Positions 25,567 to 35,298 of a stretch of 64,000 nucleotides of DNA are shown here, piece by piece. Source of the DNA: CAKRJP01 sp963658085 (lineage in GTDB: Bacteria; Bacillota; Clostridia; Lachnospirales; Lachnospiraceae); contig CAVKOU010000001.1 in assembly GCA_963658085.1 (NCBI GenBank), forward strand, positions 62,001-126,000. Direction: 5' to 3'. The notes under the pieces were generated by a model. That model was not told the DNA's origin, did no database searches, and was given only the letters and a program-made list of their open reading frames with translations. A program made the position numbers and the translations under genes. Each line of letters opens with the position of its first letter. The stretch's first letter is position 1.

Positions 25567-26856
25567 TTACTCGAATCTTACTTTGATGGAATTCGCATGA
25601 GCGGTAAGTTGTTCTGCTTCTGCAAATTTTTCAATATCTACATGAATTTCTTCCAATGCATTTCTCGAGTAAGAAATGATGCTGGATTTCTTAATGAAAT
25701 CATCCACAGACAAAGGAGAAAAGAACTTAGCGGTTCCATTGGTTGGAAGCACGTGATTTGGTCCTGCAAAATAATCTCCCAATGGCTCGCTGGAGTACTC
25801 TCCAATAAAGATTGCTCCTGCATTTCGAATCTTTGTCATGACATCAAATGGATTTGCAGTCTGAATCTCTAAATGCTCAGAAGCAATTTCATTGGCAATG
25901 TCGATGGCATCTTCCATATTCTCTGCCACTAAAATATATCCGTAATTCTCCAAAGATTTTGTAATGATATCTTTTCTTGAAAGTTCTTCCACAAATTGAT
26001 CTACCTGATCTGAAACTTTTTTTGCAAACTCATCACTGGTGGTAACTAAAATCGCAGAAGCAAGCTCATCATGCTCTGCCTGAGACAGAAGATCTGCCGC
26101 AACATATCTCGGATTTGCCGTATCATCTGCAATAACAAGAATCTCGCTTGGTCCCGCAATGGCATCAATGCTTACATGTCCGTAAACTGCCTTTTTCGCC
26201 AAAGCTACGTAAATATTTCCGGGACCTACGATCTTATCTACTTTTGGTATACTCTCGGTTCCGTAAGCCAATGCTCCGATCGCCTGAGCACCTCCCACCT
26301 TATAGATCGCGGTAGCACCGGCTTCATTGGCTGCTACCAAAGTATTTGGTGTAACCTTTCCATCTTTTCCCGGAGGGGTTACCATAATAATCTCCTCTAC
26401 CCCCGCTACTTTAGCCGGAACAATATTCATAAGAACAGAGGAAGGATATACTGCCTTTCCACCCGGTACATAGACACCCACTCTCTGAAGAGCCGTTACC
26501 TTCTGACCTAGGATTGTGCCGTCAGGTTTGCTGTCAAACCAGCTATACTGTCGCTGTTTTTCATGATAAGTTCGAATATTGGTAAGAGCCTTGCGGATAA
26601 TTCCCACCAGCTCTTCGTCTACTTTTTCATAGGCCTCTTTAATCTCTTCTTCTGTAACTTTGATCGTAGAAGCGTCGATTTTGACCTTGTCAAACTTCTC
26701 CGTATAATCAAAGATTGCCTGATCCTTTTCTTCTTTCACGCGAGACAGAATCTCCTGGACACCCTTCTCATATTGCCCATAATTATTCGGACTTCTTTTT
26801 AGAAGATCCTCCAAAAGATTCTTCTTTGATTCTGAATTCAAGTGCTGTATTCTCAT
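25567..26856 (-). CDS. hisD: Histidinol dehydrogenase
   Basis: 429 residues; oxidises histidinol to histidine with NAD+ and zinc. Motifs: GQKVTALQRVGVYVPGGKA, IVGPGNIYVALAKKAVYG, DAIAGPSEILVIADDTAN, AADLLSQAEHDE and, near the C-terminus, YFAGPNHVLPTNGTAKF. All are as expected for an active enzyme. The gene lies between hisG and hisB with gaps under 20 bases. Confidence 0.98.
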   Translation of the reverse strand: MRIQHLNSESKKNLLEDLLKRSPNNYGQYEKGVQEILSRVKEEKDQAIFDYTEKFDKVKIDASTIKVTEEEIKEAYEKVDEELVGIIRKALTNIRTYHEKQRQYSWFDSKPDGTILGQKVTALQRVGVYVPGGKAVYPSSVLMNIVPAKVAGVEEIIMVTPPGKDGKVTPNTLVAANEAGATAIYKVGGAQAIGALAYGTESIPKVDKIVGPGNIYVALAKKAVYGHVSIDAIAGPSEILVIADDTANPRYVAADLLSQAEHDELASAILVTTSDEFAKKVSDQVDQFVEELSRKDIITKSLENYGYILVAENMEDAIDIANEIASEHLEIQTANPFDVMTKIRNAGAIFIGEYSSEPLGDYFAGPNHVLPTNGTAKFFSPLSVDDFIKKSSIISYSRNALEEIHVDIEKFAEAEQLTAHANSIKVRFE

Positions 26857-26873
26857 GAAAATCCGATCCTTTC

Positions 26874-27509
26874 TTACAACTTTGTCTTAAGTCTGGCAAT
26901 CAGATCATTGATCCGATCTGCTTCCATACGCATGCTTACAGGGTTTACGATCATTCTTGCGGAAAGAGGACATACCTCCTCCAACACCTGAAGACCATTT
27001 TCCTTCAATGTGGAACCTGTCTCCACGATATCTACGATTACCTCAGACAACCCAACAATCGGCGCTAACTCAATAGAACCATTTAACTTAATGATCTCCA
27101 CGGTTTGATGCTTTGTATTATAGAAATAATCCTTGGCAATATTTGGATATTTGGTAGCTACACGAATCAATTCATGATGCTGTAAAAGCGGCATGGCATC
27201 TTTATATCCGCAGACACACATGCGACACTTTCCATAACCTAAATCCAATACCTCATGGACTTTTCTTCCTTCTTCCAAGATGGTATCTTTTCCTACTACA
27301 CCAATATCTGCCGCGCCATACTCTACATATGTCGGTACATCCGGTCCCTTAGACAAGAAGAAACGAAGCTTCAGTTCCTCATTGGTAAAAATCAGCTTTC
27401 TGGAATTTTTATCCTTCATTTCCTCGCAGGTGATCCCGATCTTTTCAAATAATTCCAGGGTCTGATGGGCGAGACGTCCTTTTCCTAATGCAAATGTTAA
27501 ATATCTCAT
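26874..27509 (-). CDS. hisG: ATP phosphoribosyltransferase, short form
   Basis: 211 residues, the HisZ-dependent short HisG that lacks the C-terminal regulatory domain. It joins ATP and PRPP, the first step of histidine synthesis. LTFALGKGRLAHQTLELFEK is at the N-terminus and DIVETGSTLKENGL forms the PRPP loop. The partner hisZ ends 6 bases upstream, so the two are co-translated. Confidence 0.97.
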   Translation of the reverse strand: MRYLTFALGKGRLAHQTLELFEKIGITCEEMKDKNSRKLIFTNEELKLRFFLSKGPDVPTYVEYGAADIGVVGKDTILEEGRKVHEVLDLGYGKCRMCVCGYKDAMPLLQHHELIRVATKYPNIAKDYFYNTKHQTVEIIKLNGSIELAPIVGLSEVIVDIVETGSTLKENGLQVLEEVCPLSARMIVNPVSMRMEADRINDLIARLKTKL

Positions 27510-27515
27510 ATGGCA

Positions 27516-28760
27516 TTAACTCCTATCTATGATCTTTCTCTCACCGGTCAAAAGATTTACCATAGTAATATCACCGGTGGTGCAAATGTATATCAGCTTA
27601 CTGGCATAGTACTCATCCCCATAGGCTACATAACTTTCCAGATCCTTATTCGGATCCTTCTTTAAAAGTTCTGTATTTTTGGCTTTTCTTCGGAAATCCC
27701 TTGCCAGAGAAATAGCCTCCTTTTGACGTCCCTCATCATAGAGTACAATATAATTCTTTCTGGTATACATGACTCTGGCCTTCTGTCTGGTAAGAGCATT
27801 CATCAGCTCATCCACAACAATGGCAAATCCTACGGAAGGTGATTTTTTTCCGAACTTCTCAATCAGGTGATCATAACGACCTCCACGGACTACGGCATCT
27901 CCGATTCCATAGGTATATCCTCTGAAAATAATTCCCGTGTAATATCCATAGGTTCCCGTCATACTTAAATCAAATGTAATGAACTTCTCTACTCCATACT
28001 GCTTCAATATATTATAAATCTGCTCTAATCTGAGAACCGCCTTTACTCCTTTGGAATTTGGCGCCAGATCTCTTGCTTTCTCTAAGATCTCAACTCCACC
28101 AACCAATTGATTTAAGGCAACGAAAGCCTCTCTGGAGCTTCTCTTTACCTGAATACTGTCTAAATACTCTTCTACTCCGAAAAAGTTGCGGTTCGCAATA
28201 AGCTCCAATACTCGCTCTTCTGCATCCTCGTCTAAGCTTGCATCCTCCATAAGGCTTTGGAAGAATTCTACGTTTCCAACGTTCAGCTGAAATTCCTTCA
28301 ATCCTACCGTCAGCATAGACTCGATTACAAGAGCCAGCATCTCCGCATCCGCTTCCACAGAATCGTCTCCGATATATTCAGCCCCCATCTGGGTATTCTC
28401 GCTTAATCTTCCCTGATATTTACTTTGATTTACAAAGGTATTGCCTGTATAGCACAGACGAATAGGAAGCTCTTCCTCCTGAAATAAGGTTGCTGCCACA
28501 CGGGCAATAGAAGGTGTAATATCCGGTCTTAAAACAAGAGTATTCCCGTCTTTATCAAAAAATTTATATAAATCCTTGGAGGGAATGGTTCCGATTTCCT
28601 TACGGAATACATCGAAATATTCAAACATCGGAGTCTGAATATCGTGGAATCCATAAAGGTGCAGAACCTTCTTCAGCCGCTCCTCCAACTCTAACTTCTT
28701 TCCGCATTCCACATTGTATATATCACGTACTCCCTCCGGAGTGTGAAGTAGTCTCTTCAT
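27516..28760 (-). CDS. hisZ: ATP phosphoribosyltransferase regulatory subunit (HisRS paralogue)
   Basis: About 414 residues of class II aminoacyl-tRNA synthetase fold: HTPEGVRDIYN at the N-terminus, motif 2-like LVLRPDITPSIARVAAT and a GRYDHLIEKFG motif. The C-terminal region is shorter than a full HisRS and the short hisG follows, which marks it as HisZ. HisZ senses histidine and activates HisG. The start is ambiguous: the ATG at 28760 fits homologues, but the GGAGAGG site is 13 bases from it and only 7 bases from a TTG at 28766. Confidence 0.93.
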   Translation of the reverse strand: MKRLLHTPEGVRDIYNVECGKKLELEERLKKVLHLYGFHDIQTPMFEYFDVFRKEIGTIPSKDLYKFFDKDGNTLVLRPDITPSIARVAATLFQEEELPIRLCYTGNTFVNQSKYQGRLSENTQMGAEYIGDDSVEADAEMLALVIESMLTVGLKEFQLNVGNVEFFQSLMEDASLDEDAEERVLELIANRNFFGVEEYLDSIQVKRSSREAFVALNQLVGGVEILEKARDLAPNSKGVKAVLRLEQIYNILKQYGVEKFITFDLSMTGTYGYYTGIIFRGYTYGIGDAVVRGGRYDHLIEKFGKKSPSVGFAIVVDELMNALTRQKARVMYTRKNYIVLYDEGRQKEAISLARDFRRKAKNTELLKKDPNKDLESYVAYGDEYYASKLIYICTTGDITMVNLLTGERKIIDRS

Positions 28761-28818
28761 AACCAATAACCGTCCTCTCCAGCACTTTAGTGTGCTACCA
28801 TGGTAAAATACCTATCAA

Positions 28819-28847
28819 ATTATAAGCATTTTAGTAAGCTTTGTCAA
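28819..28847 (-). promoter_or_regulatory. Perfect-consensus promoter of the his operon
   Basis: Minus strand TTGACA (28842-28847), exactly 17 bases, TATAAT (28819-28824). The expected leader is about 50 bases and contains an AGCAC/GTGCT hairpin next to the ribosome binding site. No T-box or leader peptide fits in this space. Confidence 0.88.
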
Positions 28848-28866
28848 CCTAAGTCTCCAGGAATTC

Positions 28867-29409
28867 CTACATCTGATCCTCCCGAAGCTCAAGATCTTTG
28901 TTCAACAGATCGAGATATGGAACATAGATTCCTCGATTCAAAGAAAAAAAGAAGTCTTCTGTAAGTTCATCCCTGCGGAAGCTTTTTCGTCCTCCGGCTT
29001 TTGAACGATTCCAAAAAATCTTTAATTCCCGATACCTCAGATAATAAAGCTCGTTTCTTGTTGAAAAATAAATTAAAATAAATGCGATCCCATCCTGTTT
29101 TTCAAAATCCTCCATAAACTCTACCTGATGTTCATGGATATTTTGTAAAGGAAAGGTATCCGCCACACATTCCTTAGCATCGAAACATACAGGAATTCCC
29201 TGCACCGCCCCGATATAATCAATAGTACTTTTTTGATCAAAATAAGCCAGGGTAATGTGTCTGTGATTCTTATCGATTCGCACAGGAGTTATGGGTGTCG
29301 GAATCTTCTGTACCAAAGCAAGGCCCTGTTTTCGATACCATTCATTGGTACGATTTACCATCTCCTCTAATGTGGAACCCCTAAGGCCTCTTGAATTCCA
29401 TGTTGCCAT
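28867..29409 (-). CDS. recU: RecU-type Holliday junction resolvase
   Basis: About 180 residues. RecU motifs: SRGLRGSTLEEMVNRTNEWY, QKIPTPITPV, the catalytic core STIDYIGAVQGIPVCFDAKE (Asp and the D-x-K pair of the PD-(D/E)xK fold) and FILIYFSTRNELYYL. It cuts four-way junctions during recombination. I start at 29409 because AAGGAG is 5 bases upstream; an in-frame ATG at 29433 lies inside the pseudouridine synthase gene and lacks a site. Overlaps the preceding gene by 43 bases. Confidence 0.88.
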   Translation of the reverse strand: MATWNSRGLRGSTLEEMVNRTNEWYRKQGLALVQKIPTPITPVRIDKNHRHITLAYFDQKSTIDYIGAVQGIPVCFDAKECVADTFPLQNIHEHQVEFMEDFEKQDGIAFILIYFSTRNELYYLRYRELKIFWNRSKAGGRKSFRRDELTEDFFFSLNRGIYVPYLDLLNKDLELREDQM

Positions 29410-30431
29410 TTTGTCTCCTTTATGATTGTCCAAAATTTCCTCGGAAGAGGTGCCACAAAGGTTTTATCCGATAAATTTTCTAAAGGCTCTTCCATCTTTG
29501 GAAAGCATATTTCATATGCATGTAAAAACTGGGAGCTTAACCCAAATTCCTTCTTATATTTATCATTATATGATAGATTCCCGTACTTATAATCTCCAAG
29601 AAGCGGATGTCCCACGGAAGCTAAATGCGCCCGGATCTGGTGGGTCTTTCCTGTAATCAAATGAATCCTAAGAAGGGTCACATCCTCATTCCAGGCAAGC
29701 GGCGTATATTCCGTCTGAATGACTTTTCCATTGGGAGAAGGATTATTTTTGATGGTAACACAGTTGGTTCTCTCATTTTTTTCAAGGGTCCCTTCTATAT
29801 GAGCAGGTTCTGTAACCTTCCCCTTTACCATACAAAGATAATATTTTTTCACGCTGCGATCCTTAAAAATCTCTCCCATCTTCTGAAGTCCGGACATCGT
29901 CTTTCCTGCTACAAGGATTCCGCTGGTATTACGGTCTAAGCGATTGCAGATCGAAGGATGAAAGGTTCGAAGTTCCTCCTCCGTCAGGCTCCCGTTAGCC
30001 AAAAGATAGGCTGTAATGTGTTCCACCATGGACACATCCCCTGGATTTGCTTTTTGGGAAAGATCGCCCACCGCCTTGTTGATCAAAAGAATGTGATCGT
30101 CCTCATAGATTACATGAACTGCTCCTGGATCTCCAAGTTTCTTTTGCCTTTGTTTCTTATTTTCAGGAAACTTTTCTGCCCCGGATTTTTTCTTAGATTC
30201 CCAAATATTTTTCCCAAGGAATTTATTTAAGGTTTCATCAGAAAAATATAATTTCACCGAATCACCTTCTGTTAATTTTTCATTTCCGGTAGCCTTTTTG
30301 TCATTTAAGACAATATTCTTCTTTCGAAGCATCTTATAAATAAAGCTTCCCGGAGCTTCCTGCAAATATTTCTTCAAAAGCTTATCCAGTCTCTGACCGG
30401 ATTCCTTTTTCGTAATCTTAATCTCTTTCAT
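29367..30431 (-). CDS. RluA-family 23S rRNA/tRNA pseudouridine synthase
   Basis: 354 residues. An N-terminal S4 RNA-binding domain (GQRLDKLLKKYL ... KNIVLNDKKATG) is followed by the RluA catalytic domain with the active-site Asp in CNRLDRNTSGILVAGK and the motif RIHLITGKTHQIRAHLA. It converts specific uridines to pseudouridine; RluC/RluD-like, target not determinable. It overlaps recU, so the two are probably co-expressed. Confidence 0.92.
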   Translation of the reverse strand: MKEIKITKKESGQRLDKLLKKYLQEAPGSFIYKMLRKKNIVLNDKKATGNEKLTEGDSVKLYFSDETLNKFLGKNIWESKKKSGAEKFPENKKQRQKKLGDPGAVHVIYEDDHILLINKAVGDLSQKANPGDVSMVEHITAYLLANGSLTEEELRTFHPSICNRLDRNTSGILVAGKTMSGLQKMGEIFKDRSVKKYYLCMVKGKVTEPAHIEGTLEKNERTNCVTIKNNPSPNGKVIQTEYTPLAWNEDVTLLRIHLITGKTHQIRAHLASVGHPLLGDYKYGNLSYNDKYKKEFGLSSQFLHAYEICFPKMEEPLENLSDKTFVAPLPRKFWTIIKETKWQHGIQEALGVPH

Positions 30432-30509
30432 AAAGTACCCTTTGTATCCAGTATAGTATCCGTTATATATTATGATACAGTACTTATATCGCCTATATCA
30501 GTAGTGTTC

Positions 30510-31088
30510 CTACATAGAAACACTTAAAAACAGATGACGAATCCCCTTCTCTTTTCTTCCCTGCGGAGTGTTGCTGACCTGTGCCATGCTGTTTAATCCC
30601 TCTGCTCTGCTTAAAAAAGCAGTATAATCATGGAAAATTTTAACGGTCATCTTCTCATAATTTTCAGATATGAGCAGATTTTTTAGCATCTCTGTCATCG
30701 CTTTTTCATCGGTTTTTTCATAGGAAGTATAGCCGCAAACCACATGATCACTGATCACAACAGCATCCACCTGCATCAATTTTTCATTACAGGTAAAAAT
30801 AAGATCATATACCGTTGTAAGGAGAGATGCTTTCTCTTTGATTTCCTTTGCATGACCTTTGTCAATTCCTTTAAAAGGTAACATAACAATATATTCCACC
30901 AGCATTTTCGCTGCCGGAAGGCATCCTACAATAGCTACAATGGTCAACAGGTTCTTGCGGCTTCCTGTCTGCCAGATTCCGATTGCAAACAGCAAAAGAA
31001 CCACAACAAACTCCAACACCGCCCACATGAGATATCTATTTTTACGATTTCTAATATACCCTGGTCTACCCTTTACTAATTTTTTCAT
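30510..31088 (-). CDS. Hypothetical protein with two N-terminal membrane segments
   Basis: 192 residues. A basic N-terminus (KGRPGYIRNRKNRYLMW) precedes two hydrophobic stretches, about 23-41 (LEFVVVLLLFAIGIW) and 49-73, followed by a soluble domain of about 110 residues rich in charged residues. I recognise no family motif. It follows ygiQ by 21 bases and is probably co-transcribed with it. The presence of AAGGGA upstream of the ATG and the clean gene spacing support it being real. Confidence 0.65.
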   Translation of the reverse strand: MKKLVKGRPGYIRNRKNRYLMWAVLEFVVVLLLFAIGIWQTGSRKNLLTIVAIVGCLPAAKMLVEYIVMLPFKGIDKGHAKEIKEKASLLTTVYDLIFTCNEKLMQVDAVVISDHVVCGYTSYEKTDEKAMTEMLKNLLISENYEKMTVKIFHDYTAFLSRAEGLNSMAQVSNTPQGRKEKGIRHLFLSVSM

Positions 31089-31109
31089 TCTTGTTCCCTT
31101 ATCATGTTA

Positions 31110-33080
31110 TTATTTTTTTGATCTGCGATTTCCATTTATTTTCTTATTCACAGATTTCTTATTCGAGGTCTCCCTTCTCCCATTCTCCTTCCGGGAGTTT
31201 ACTCCTTGTTTTTCCGATTGTCTCACTTTTTGATGAGTTCCATCTTTCTTCTTTCGGAATTTTTCATTTTTCTCCGAAGCTAATTTTCTAGGAGGAATGA
31301 GACACTCCTTACCAAATCCTACAAGATCCATCCGGCTCTCTTTTTTCAAAGCCTCCATAACCAAGTCATAGTTTTTCGGATCCCTATATTGGATCAGAGC
31401 TCTCTGCATAGCCTTCTCGTGTGGATTCTTTGGCACATATACCGGTTTCATATTCCTTGGATCCACTCCAGTATAGTACATACAGGTAGAAATAGTAGAA
31501 GGTGTGGGATAAAAATCCTGCACCTGCTCCGGCATATAGCCTAAATCCCGCAAATGTTCTGCCAGTTCTATGGCGTCTGAAAGCTTCGATCCCGGATGAG
31601 AGGACATAAGATAAGGCACCAGATACTGATCCATTCCCAGTTCTTTGTTGACTTTCTTATATTTCTCTGTAAAGCTTCGATAAACAGAATTCTCCGGTTT
31701 TCCCATTAGAGAAAGCACATTATCAGAAACATGTTCCGGCGCCACCTTTAACTGACCGCTGACGTGATATTTACAAAGTTCCCGAAGGAAGGTATCGTCT
31801 TTATCAGCCATGACATAATCAAATCTGATTCCGGAACGGATAAAGACCTTCTTTACTCCAGGAACTTTCCTAAGTTTTCTTAGAAGCTTCACATAATCTC
31901 TGTGATCTACTGTCAGATTCCCACAAGGCTTCGGAAACAGACATTGCTTATTACTGCAAACTCCCTTTGTCAATTGCTTCTCACAGGAAGGCTGTCTAAA
32001 GTTAGCCGTAGGACCCCCAACATCATGGATATATCCTTTAAAATCAGCATCTTTTACCATTTGTTCTGCTTCTTTAAGCAAAGAATCGTGGCTCCTTGTC
32101 TGAAGAATTCGACCCTGATGGAAGGTAAGAGCACAGAAATTACATCCCCCAAAACAACCTCGGTTGCTGATAAGACTAAACTTCACTTCTTTAATTGCCG
32201 GAACTCCTCCGGCCTCTTCATAAGATGGATGGTAGGTTCTCTCAAAGGGAAGTTCGTATACATCATCCATTTCCATTTGAGTCAGGGTCTGAGCCGCCGG
32301 ATTTTGCACCACATATAAATGATCCGAATAAGGTTCCACCAAGCGCTTTCCTGCATTGGGATCTGTATTGCAATATTGAATATAAAAGCTTCTTGCATAG
32401 TTTAATTTATCTTTTTGTAAAGAAGGAAAATCCGGCAATGTCAATGCATCATAAACACTGTCTAGGGTCTTGGTCTTATAGACTGTCCCTGGAATATAGG
32501 TAATGTCCTGCACCGCAATACCGGCATCTAAAGCATCTGCAATCTCCACGATAGAATGCTCTCCCATACCGTAAGAAATTAGATCAGCCCCTGAATCCAA
32601 TAGTACCGAACGTTTTAATTTGTCGGACCAATAATCGTAATGAGCAAGACGTCTTAGACTAGCTTCAATTCCTCCCAAGATAATTGGCGTATGTTTATAG
32701 GTTTGACGGATCAAATTTCCGTAAACCACCACCGCATAGTCCGGTCGTTTTCCCATAACGCCTCCCGGTGTATAGGCATCGGTTCTTCGCCTCTTTTTAG
32801 AAACCGAATAATGATTTACCATAGAATCCATATTTCCTGCTGAAACCAAAAATCCTAGTCTCGGTTCCCCAAAAATAGTAATACTATCCTTATCCTTCCA
32901 GTCCGGCTGAGAGATCATAGCAACCTTGTATCCTCTAGATTCCAAGATTCTACTGATAATAGCCGGCCCAAAGGATGGGTGATCTACATAGGCATCCCCG
33001 GAAATATATACAAAATCCGGCCTCTCCCAGCCTCTTTCCAACATTTCTTCTTTTGTTATTGGCAAAAAATTATGCTTCAT
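31110..33080 (-). CDS. YgiQ-family radical SAM protein
   Basis: 656 residues. N-terminal YgiQ domain (LPITKEEMLERGWERPDF), then a radical SAM core with the cluster motif CFGGCNFC (Cys-x3-Cys-x2-Cys), and a C-terminal basic tail of about 60 residues rich in Lys/Arg. The family is conserved but its reaction is not established. The gene overlaps the pseudouridine synthase upstream by 11 bases. The Lys/Arg-rich tail suggests an interaction with RNA, but that is inference. Confidence 0.92.
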   Translation of the reverse strand: MKHNFLPITKEEMLERGWERPDFVYISGDAYVDHPSFGPAIISRILESRGYKVAMISQPDWKDKDSITIFGEPRLGFLVSAGNMDSMVNHYSVSKKRRRTDAYTPGGVMGKRPDYAVVVYGNLIRQTYKHTPIILGGIEASLRRLAHYDYWSDKLKRSVLLDSGADLISYGMGEHSIVEIADALDAGIAVQDITYIPGTVYKTKTLDSVYDALTLPDFPSLQKDKLNYARSFYIQYCNTDPNAGKRLVEPYSDHLYVVQNPAAQTLTQMEMDDVYELPFERTYHPSYEEAGGVPAIKEVKFSLISNRGCFGGCNFCALTFHQGRILQTRSHDSLLKEAEQMVKDADFKGYIHDVGGPTANFRQPSCEKQLTKGVCSNKQCLFPKPCGNLTVDHRDYVKLLRKLRKVPGVKKVFIRSGIRFDYVMADKDDTFLRELCKYHVSGQLKVAPEHVSDNVLSLMGKPENSVYRSFTEKYKKVNKELGMDQYLVPYLMSSHPGSKLSDAIELAEHLRDLGYMPEQVQDFYPTPSTISTCMYYTGVDPRNMKPVYVPKNPHEKAMQRALIQYRDPKNYDLVMEALKKESRMDLVGFGKECLIPPRKLASEKNEKFRKKKDGTHQKVRQSEKQGVNSRKENGRRETSNKKSVNKKINGNRRSKK

Positions 33081-33792
33081 TCTTTAGTTCCTTAATTTCC
33101 TGATCTGTTAGGCTTCGATATTCCCCCAGAGGAAGCCCCTGATCTAACTTTAAGCTTCCCATGGTCTCCCGCTTCAAATAAATAACTTCTTTTCCCACTG
33201 CCTGAAACATCCGTTTGACTTGATGAAATTTTCCTTCTTGAATCCTTAAACGAATCTCTGAGTGTTCCCCTGAAGAAAGTATGGTAAGCTCCGCAGGCAT
33301 GGTAAATTCCGGATCTTTAAGACTGCCGATATTGACACCTTCTTTAAAAGCCTCCGCATCTGCATCTGTAACCACTCCCTGTATCCTTGCAAAATAGACC
33401 TTATCTACATGTTTTTTCGGAGACAGAAGTTCATGGGCCAGTTTCCCATCATTGGTAATAAGAAGGAGTCCCTCAGTATCCTTATCCAGTCTCCCTACGG
33501 GAAATAAATCATTTCGTTTTTTCGTATCAATCAGATCTATCACCGTAGGATCCTTTTTATCTTCTGTGGCAGAAACCACTCCCCCAGGTTTGTTTAACAT
33601 GTAATACTCGAAGGCCGCATATTCTATTTTCTTGCCGCCAAAAACAACCTGATCCGTTCTTTCATCCACTTTCCATTCCGGCTTTTTTACAACTTCATCA
33701 TTTACCAAAATCTGACCTTTTCGGATCAACTGTTTGACTTCACTTCTGCTTCCTACTTTCATTTCCGCAAGAAATTTATCCAAACGCATCAT
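33070..33792 (-). CDS. RsuA/RluB/RluE/RluF-type pseudouridine synthase
   Basis: 240 residues: an S4 domain (MRLDKFLAEMKVGSRSEVKQ) followed by the RsuA catalytic domain with the active Asp in VGRLDKDTEGLLLITNDG and the C-terminal EGKFHQVKRMFQAVGKEV. Probably modifies 16S rRNA like RsuA. Overlaps ygiQ and follows the rRNA methyltransferase, so three RNA- or SAM-linked genes are adjacent. Confidence 0.93.
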   Translation of the reverse strand: MMRLDKFLAEMKVGSRSEVKQLIRKGQILVNDEVVKKPEWKVDERTDQVVFGGKKIEYAAFEYYMLNKPGGVVSATEDKKDPTVIDLIDTKKRNDLFPVGRLDKDTEGLLLITNDGKLAHELLSPKKHVDKVYFARIQGVVTDADAEAFKEGVNIGSLKDPEFTMPAELTILSSGEHSEIRLRIQEGKFHQVKRMFQAVGKEVIYLKRETMGSLKLDQGLPLGEYRSLTDQEIKELKNEA

Positions 33793-33831
33793 ATATCTTC
33801 TCCTGCTTGCCGGATTCTACTCAAAGTCATC

Positions 33832-35214
33832 TTAGGAATTCAGTCTCCATCCCGGCAAATATTTATTTTTTAGAGTTCCTCTGGATAGCTTACCCCATCC
33901 CAACGGATAGGAATCCACACAAACCAAATACCAGCCAGATTCCTTCTCTCCTACCAGATCATCCACCTCCAGGGTTTCTCCCTTTAAGTAACGATTCACT
34001 CTCTCATCATCAATAGAAAGATCTATACAGTGCTTATACTGGCTTTTTTTCAAGGTCATAGCAAGGGCCTGACTAGGCTCGAAACGCTTCTTTTTAAGCT
34101 CTCCGAGAAGCAAACCTGTTCTAAGGAAACGTATTCCTTTTAGTTTTGGTAACCCCTCCGGCATGTAATATACCCGCTCTCCATGGATATCCAATCTGGA
34201 AGGGTTAAGATCCATGGAAACATTTGCAAAAAAGTCTGCTAATTCTTCAGGAATCTTCTTATTGCTTTTCTTTTCCTGAGCTTCAACAGTTTTTGGAACT
34301 TCCTCTCCTTTTCTAAGAAGGGCAAGATAATGACCTTCCCCTTTCATCTTATGTGGGAAGATACGAACCGTATTTTTAAGTTCCTCTCTGCCGCTTTCTG
34401 TCACCTCAGGCATACCTGCCACAAATCCCTCGTAGTCTTCCATAGGAAGTACCTGAAACTCCGGAAAATCTTTTAAAAGTCCGTCAATGATTCTTTCATT
34501 CTCACTGGCATCAAAGGTACAGGTAGAATAAAGCATCAACCCTCCGGGCTTTAACATACGGGCCGCCTGCCTGATAATACTCTTTTGAATATTGCTGAAA
34601 AATTCCGGTCCGTGTTCCTGCCAGGCGCTTACCATTTTCTTGTCCTTACGAAACATACCTTCCCCGGAGCACGGAGCATCGATTAAAATCTTATCAAAGT
34701 ATTCCGGAAAATATTCTTCAAGATTTCCCGGCTCTTCACTTAAGACCAGCACATTTCCAATACCGAATACCTCGATATTTTTCAAAAGGCCTTTCGCTCT
34801 GGAACTACTGATGTCATTGCAGGCCAGCACACCTTGCCCCTTTAATTTAGCTCCTAATTCTGTAGCCTTTCCTCCCGGTGCCGCACAGACATCCAGCACT
34901 TTGTCTCCCGGTTCTATCGGCAGACGACTAGCCGGCGTCATAGCACTAGGCTCCTGAAGATAGTAAAGTCCCGCAAAATAATAAGGATGCTTAGAAGGGG
35001 TTACCTTGTCTCCGTCATAATAAAATCCATTGGGAATCCACGGAATTGGGGCGATTTCAAAAGGACAGATTTTCTTAAATTCCTCCACAGAAATTTTTCC
35101 TGTATTCACCCGGAGTCCATAGTATCTGGGGGCCTCATAACAGGCAATATATTCCTCAAACTCATCTCCCAAAAGATGTTTCATTTTTTCTTCAAAGGCT
35201 TTTGGTAAATTCAT
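33832..35214 (-). CDS. NOL1/NOP2/Sun-family (RsmF-like) rRNA cytosine-C5 methyltransferase
   Basis: About 460 residues. SAM-binding motif VLDVCAAPGGKATELGAKL, catalytic cysteines in LIDAPCSGEGMFRKD and LMLYSTCTFDASENE. A C-terminal extension of about 170 residues (PUA-like, DRLDIHGERVYYMPEGLPK-type) matches RsmF/YebU. It methylates cytosines in rRNA. Start at 35214 because AAGGAG is 5 bases upstream; an in-frame ATG at 35235 lacks a site. Confidence 0.92.
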   Translation of the reverse strand: MNLPKAFEEKMKHLLGDEFEEYIACYEAPRYYGLRVNTGKISVEEFKKICPFEIAPIPWIPNGFYYDGDKVTPSKHPYYFAGLYYLQEPSAMTPASRLPIEPGDKVLDVCAAPGGKATELGAKLKGQGVLACNDISSSRAKGLLKNIEVFGIGNVLVLSEEPGNLEEYFPEYFDKILIDAPCSGEGMFRKDKKMVSAWQEHGPEFFSNIQKSIIRQAARMLKPGGLMLYSTCTFDASENERIIDGLLKDFPEFQVLPMEDYEGFVAGMPEVTESGREELKNTVRIFPHKMKGEGHYLALLRKGEEVPKTVEAQEKKSNKKIPEELADFFANVSMDLNPSRLDIHGERVYYMPEGLPKLKGIRFLRTGLLLGELKKKRFEPSQALAMTLKKSQYKHCIDLSIDDERVNRYLKGETLEVDDLVGEKESGWYLVCVDSYPLGWGKLSRGTLKNKYLPGWRLNS

Positions 35215-35243
35215 TACAACTCCTTCTATAATCAAATATTACA

Positions 35244-35286
35244 AAACAGCAAATAGTCATTGAGATATAATGTCTCAATGACTATC
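35244..35286 (-). terminator. Terminator of pepD
   Basis: On the minus strand ATAGTCATTGAGA pairs perfectly with TCTCAATGACTAT (35273-35285 with 35253-35265) around CATTATA, followed by TTGCTGTTTTG. Confidence 0.88.
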
Positions 35287-35298
35287 CTGCCAGAAAGT

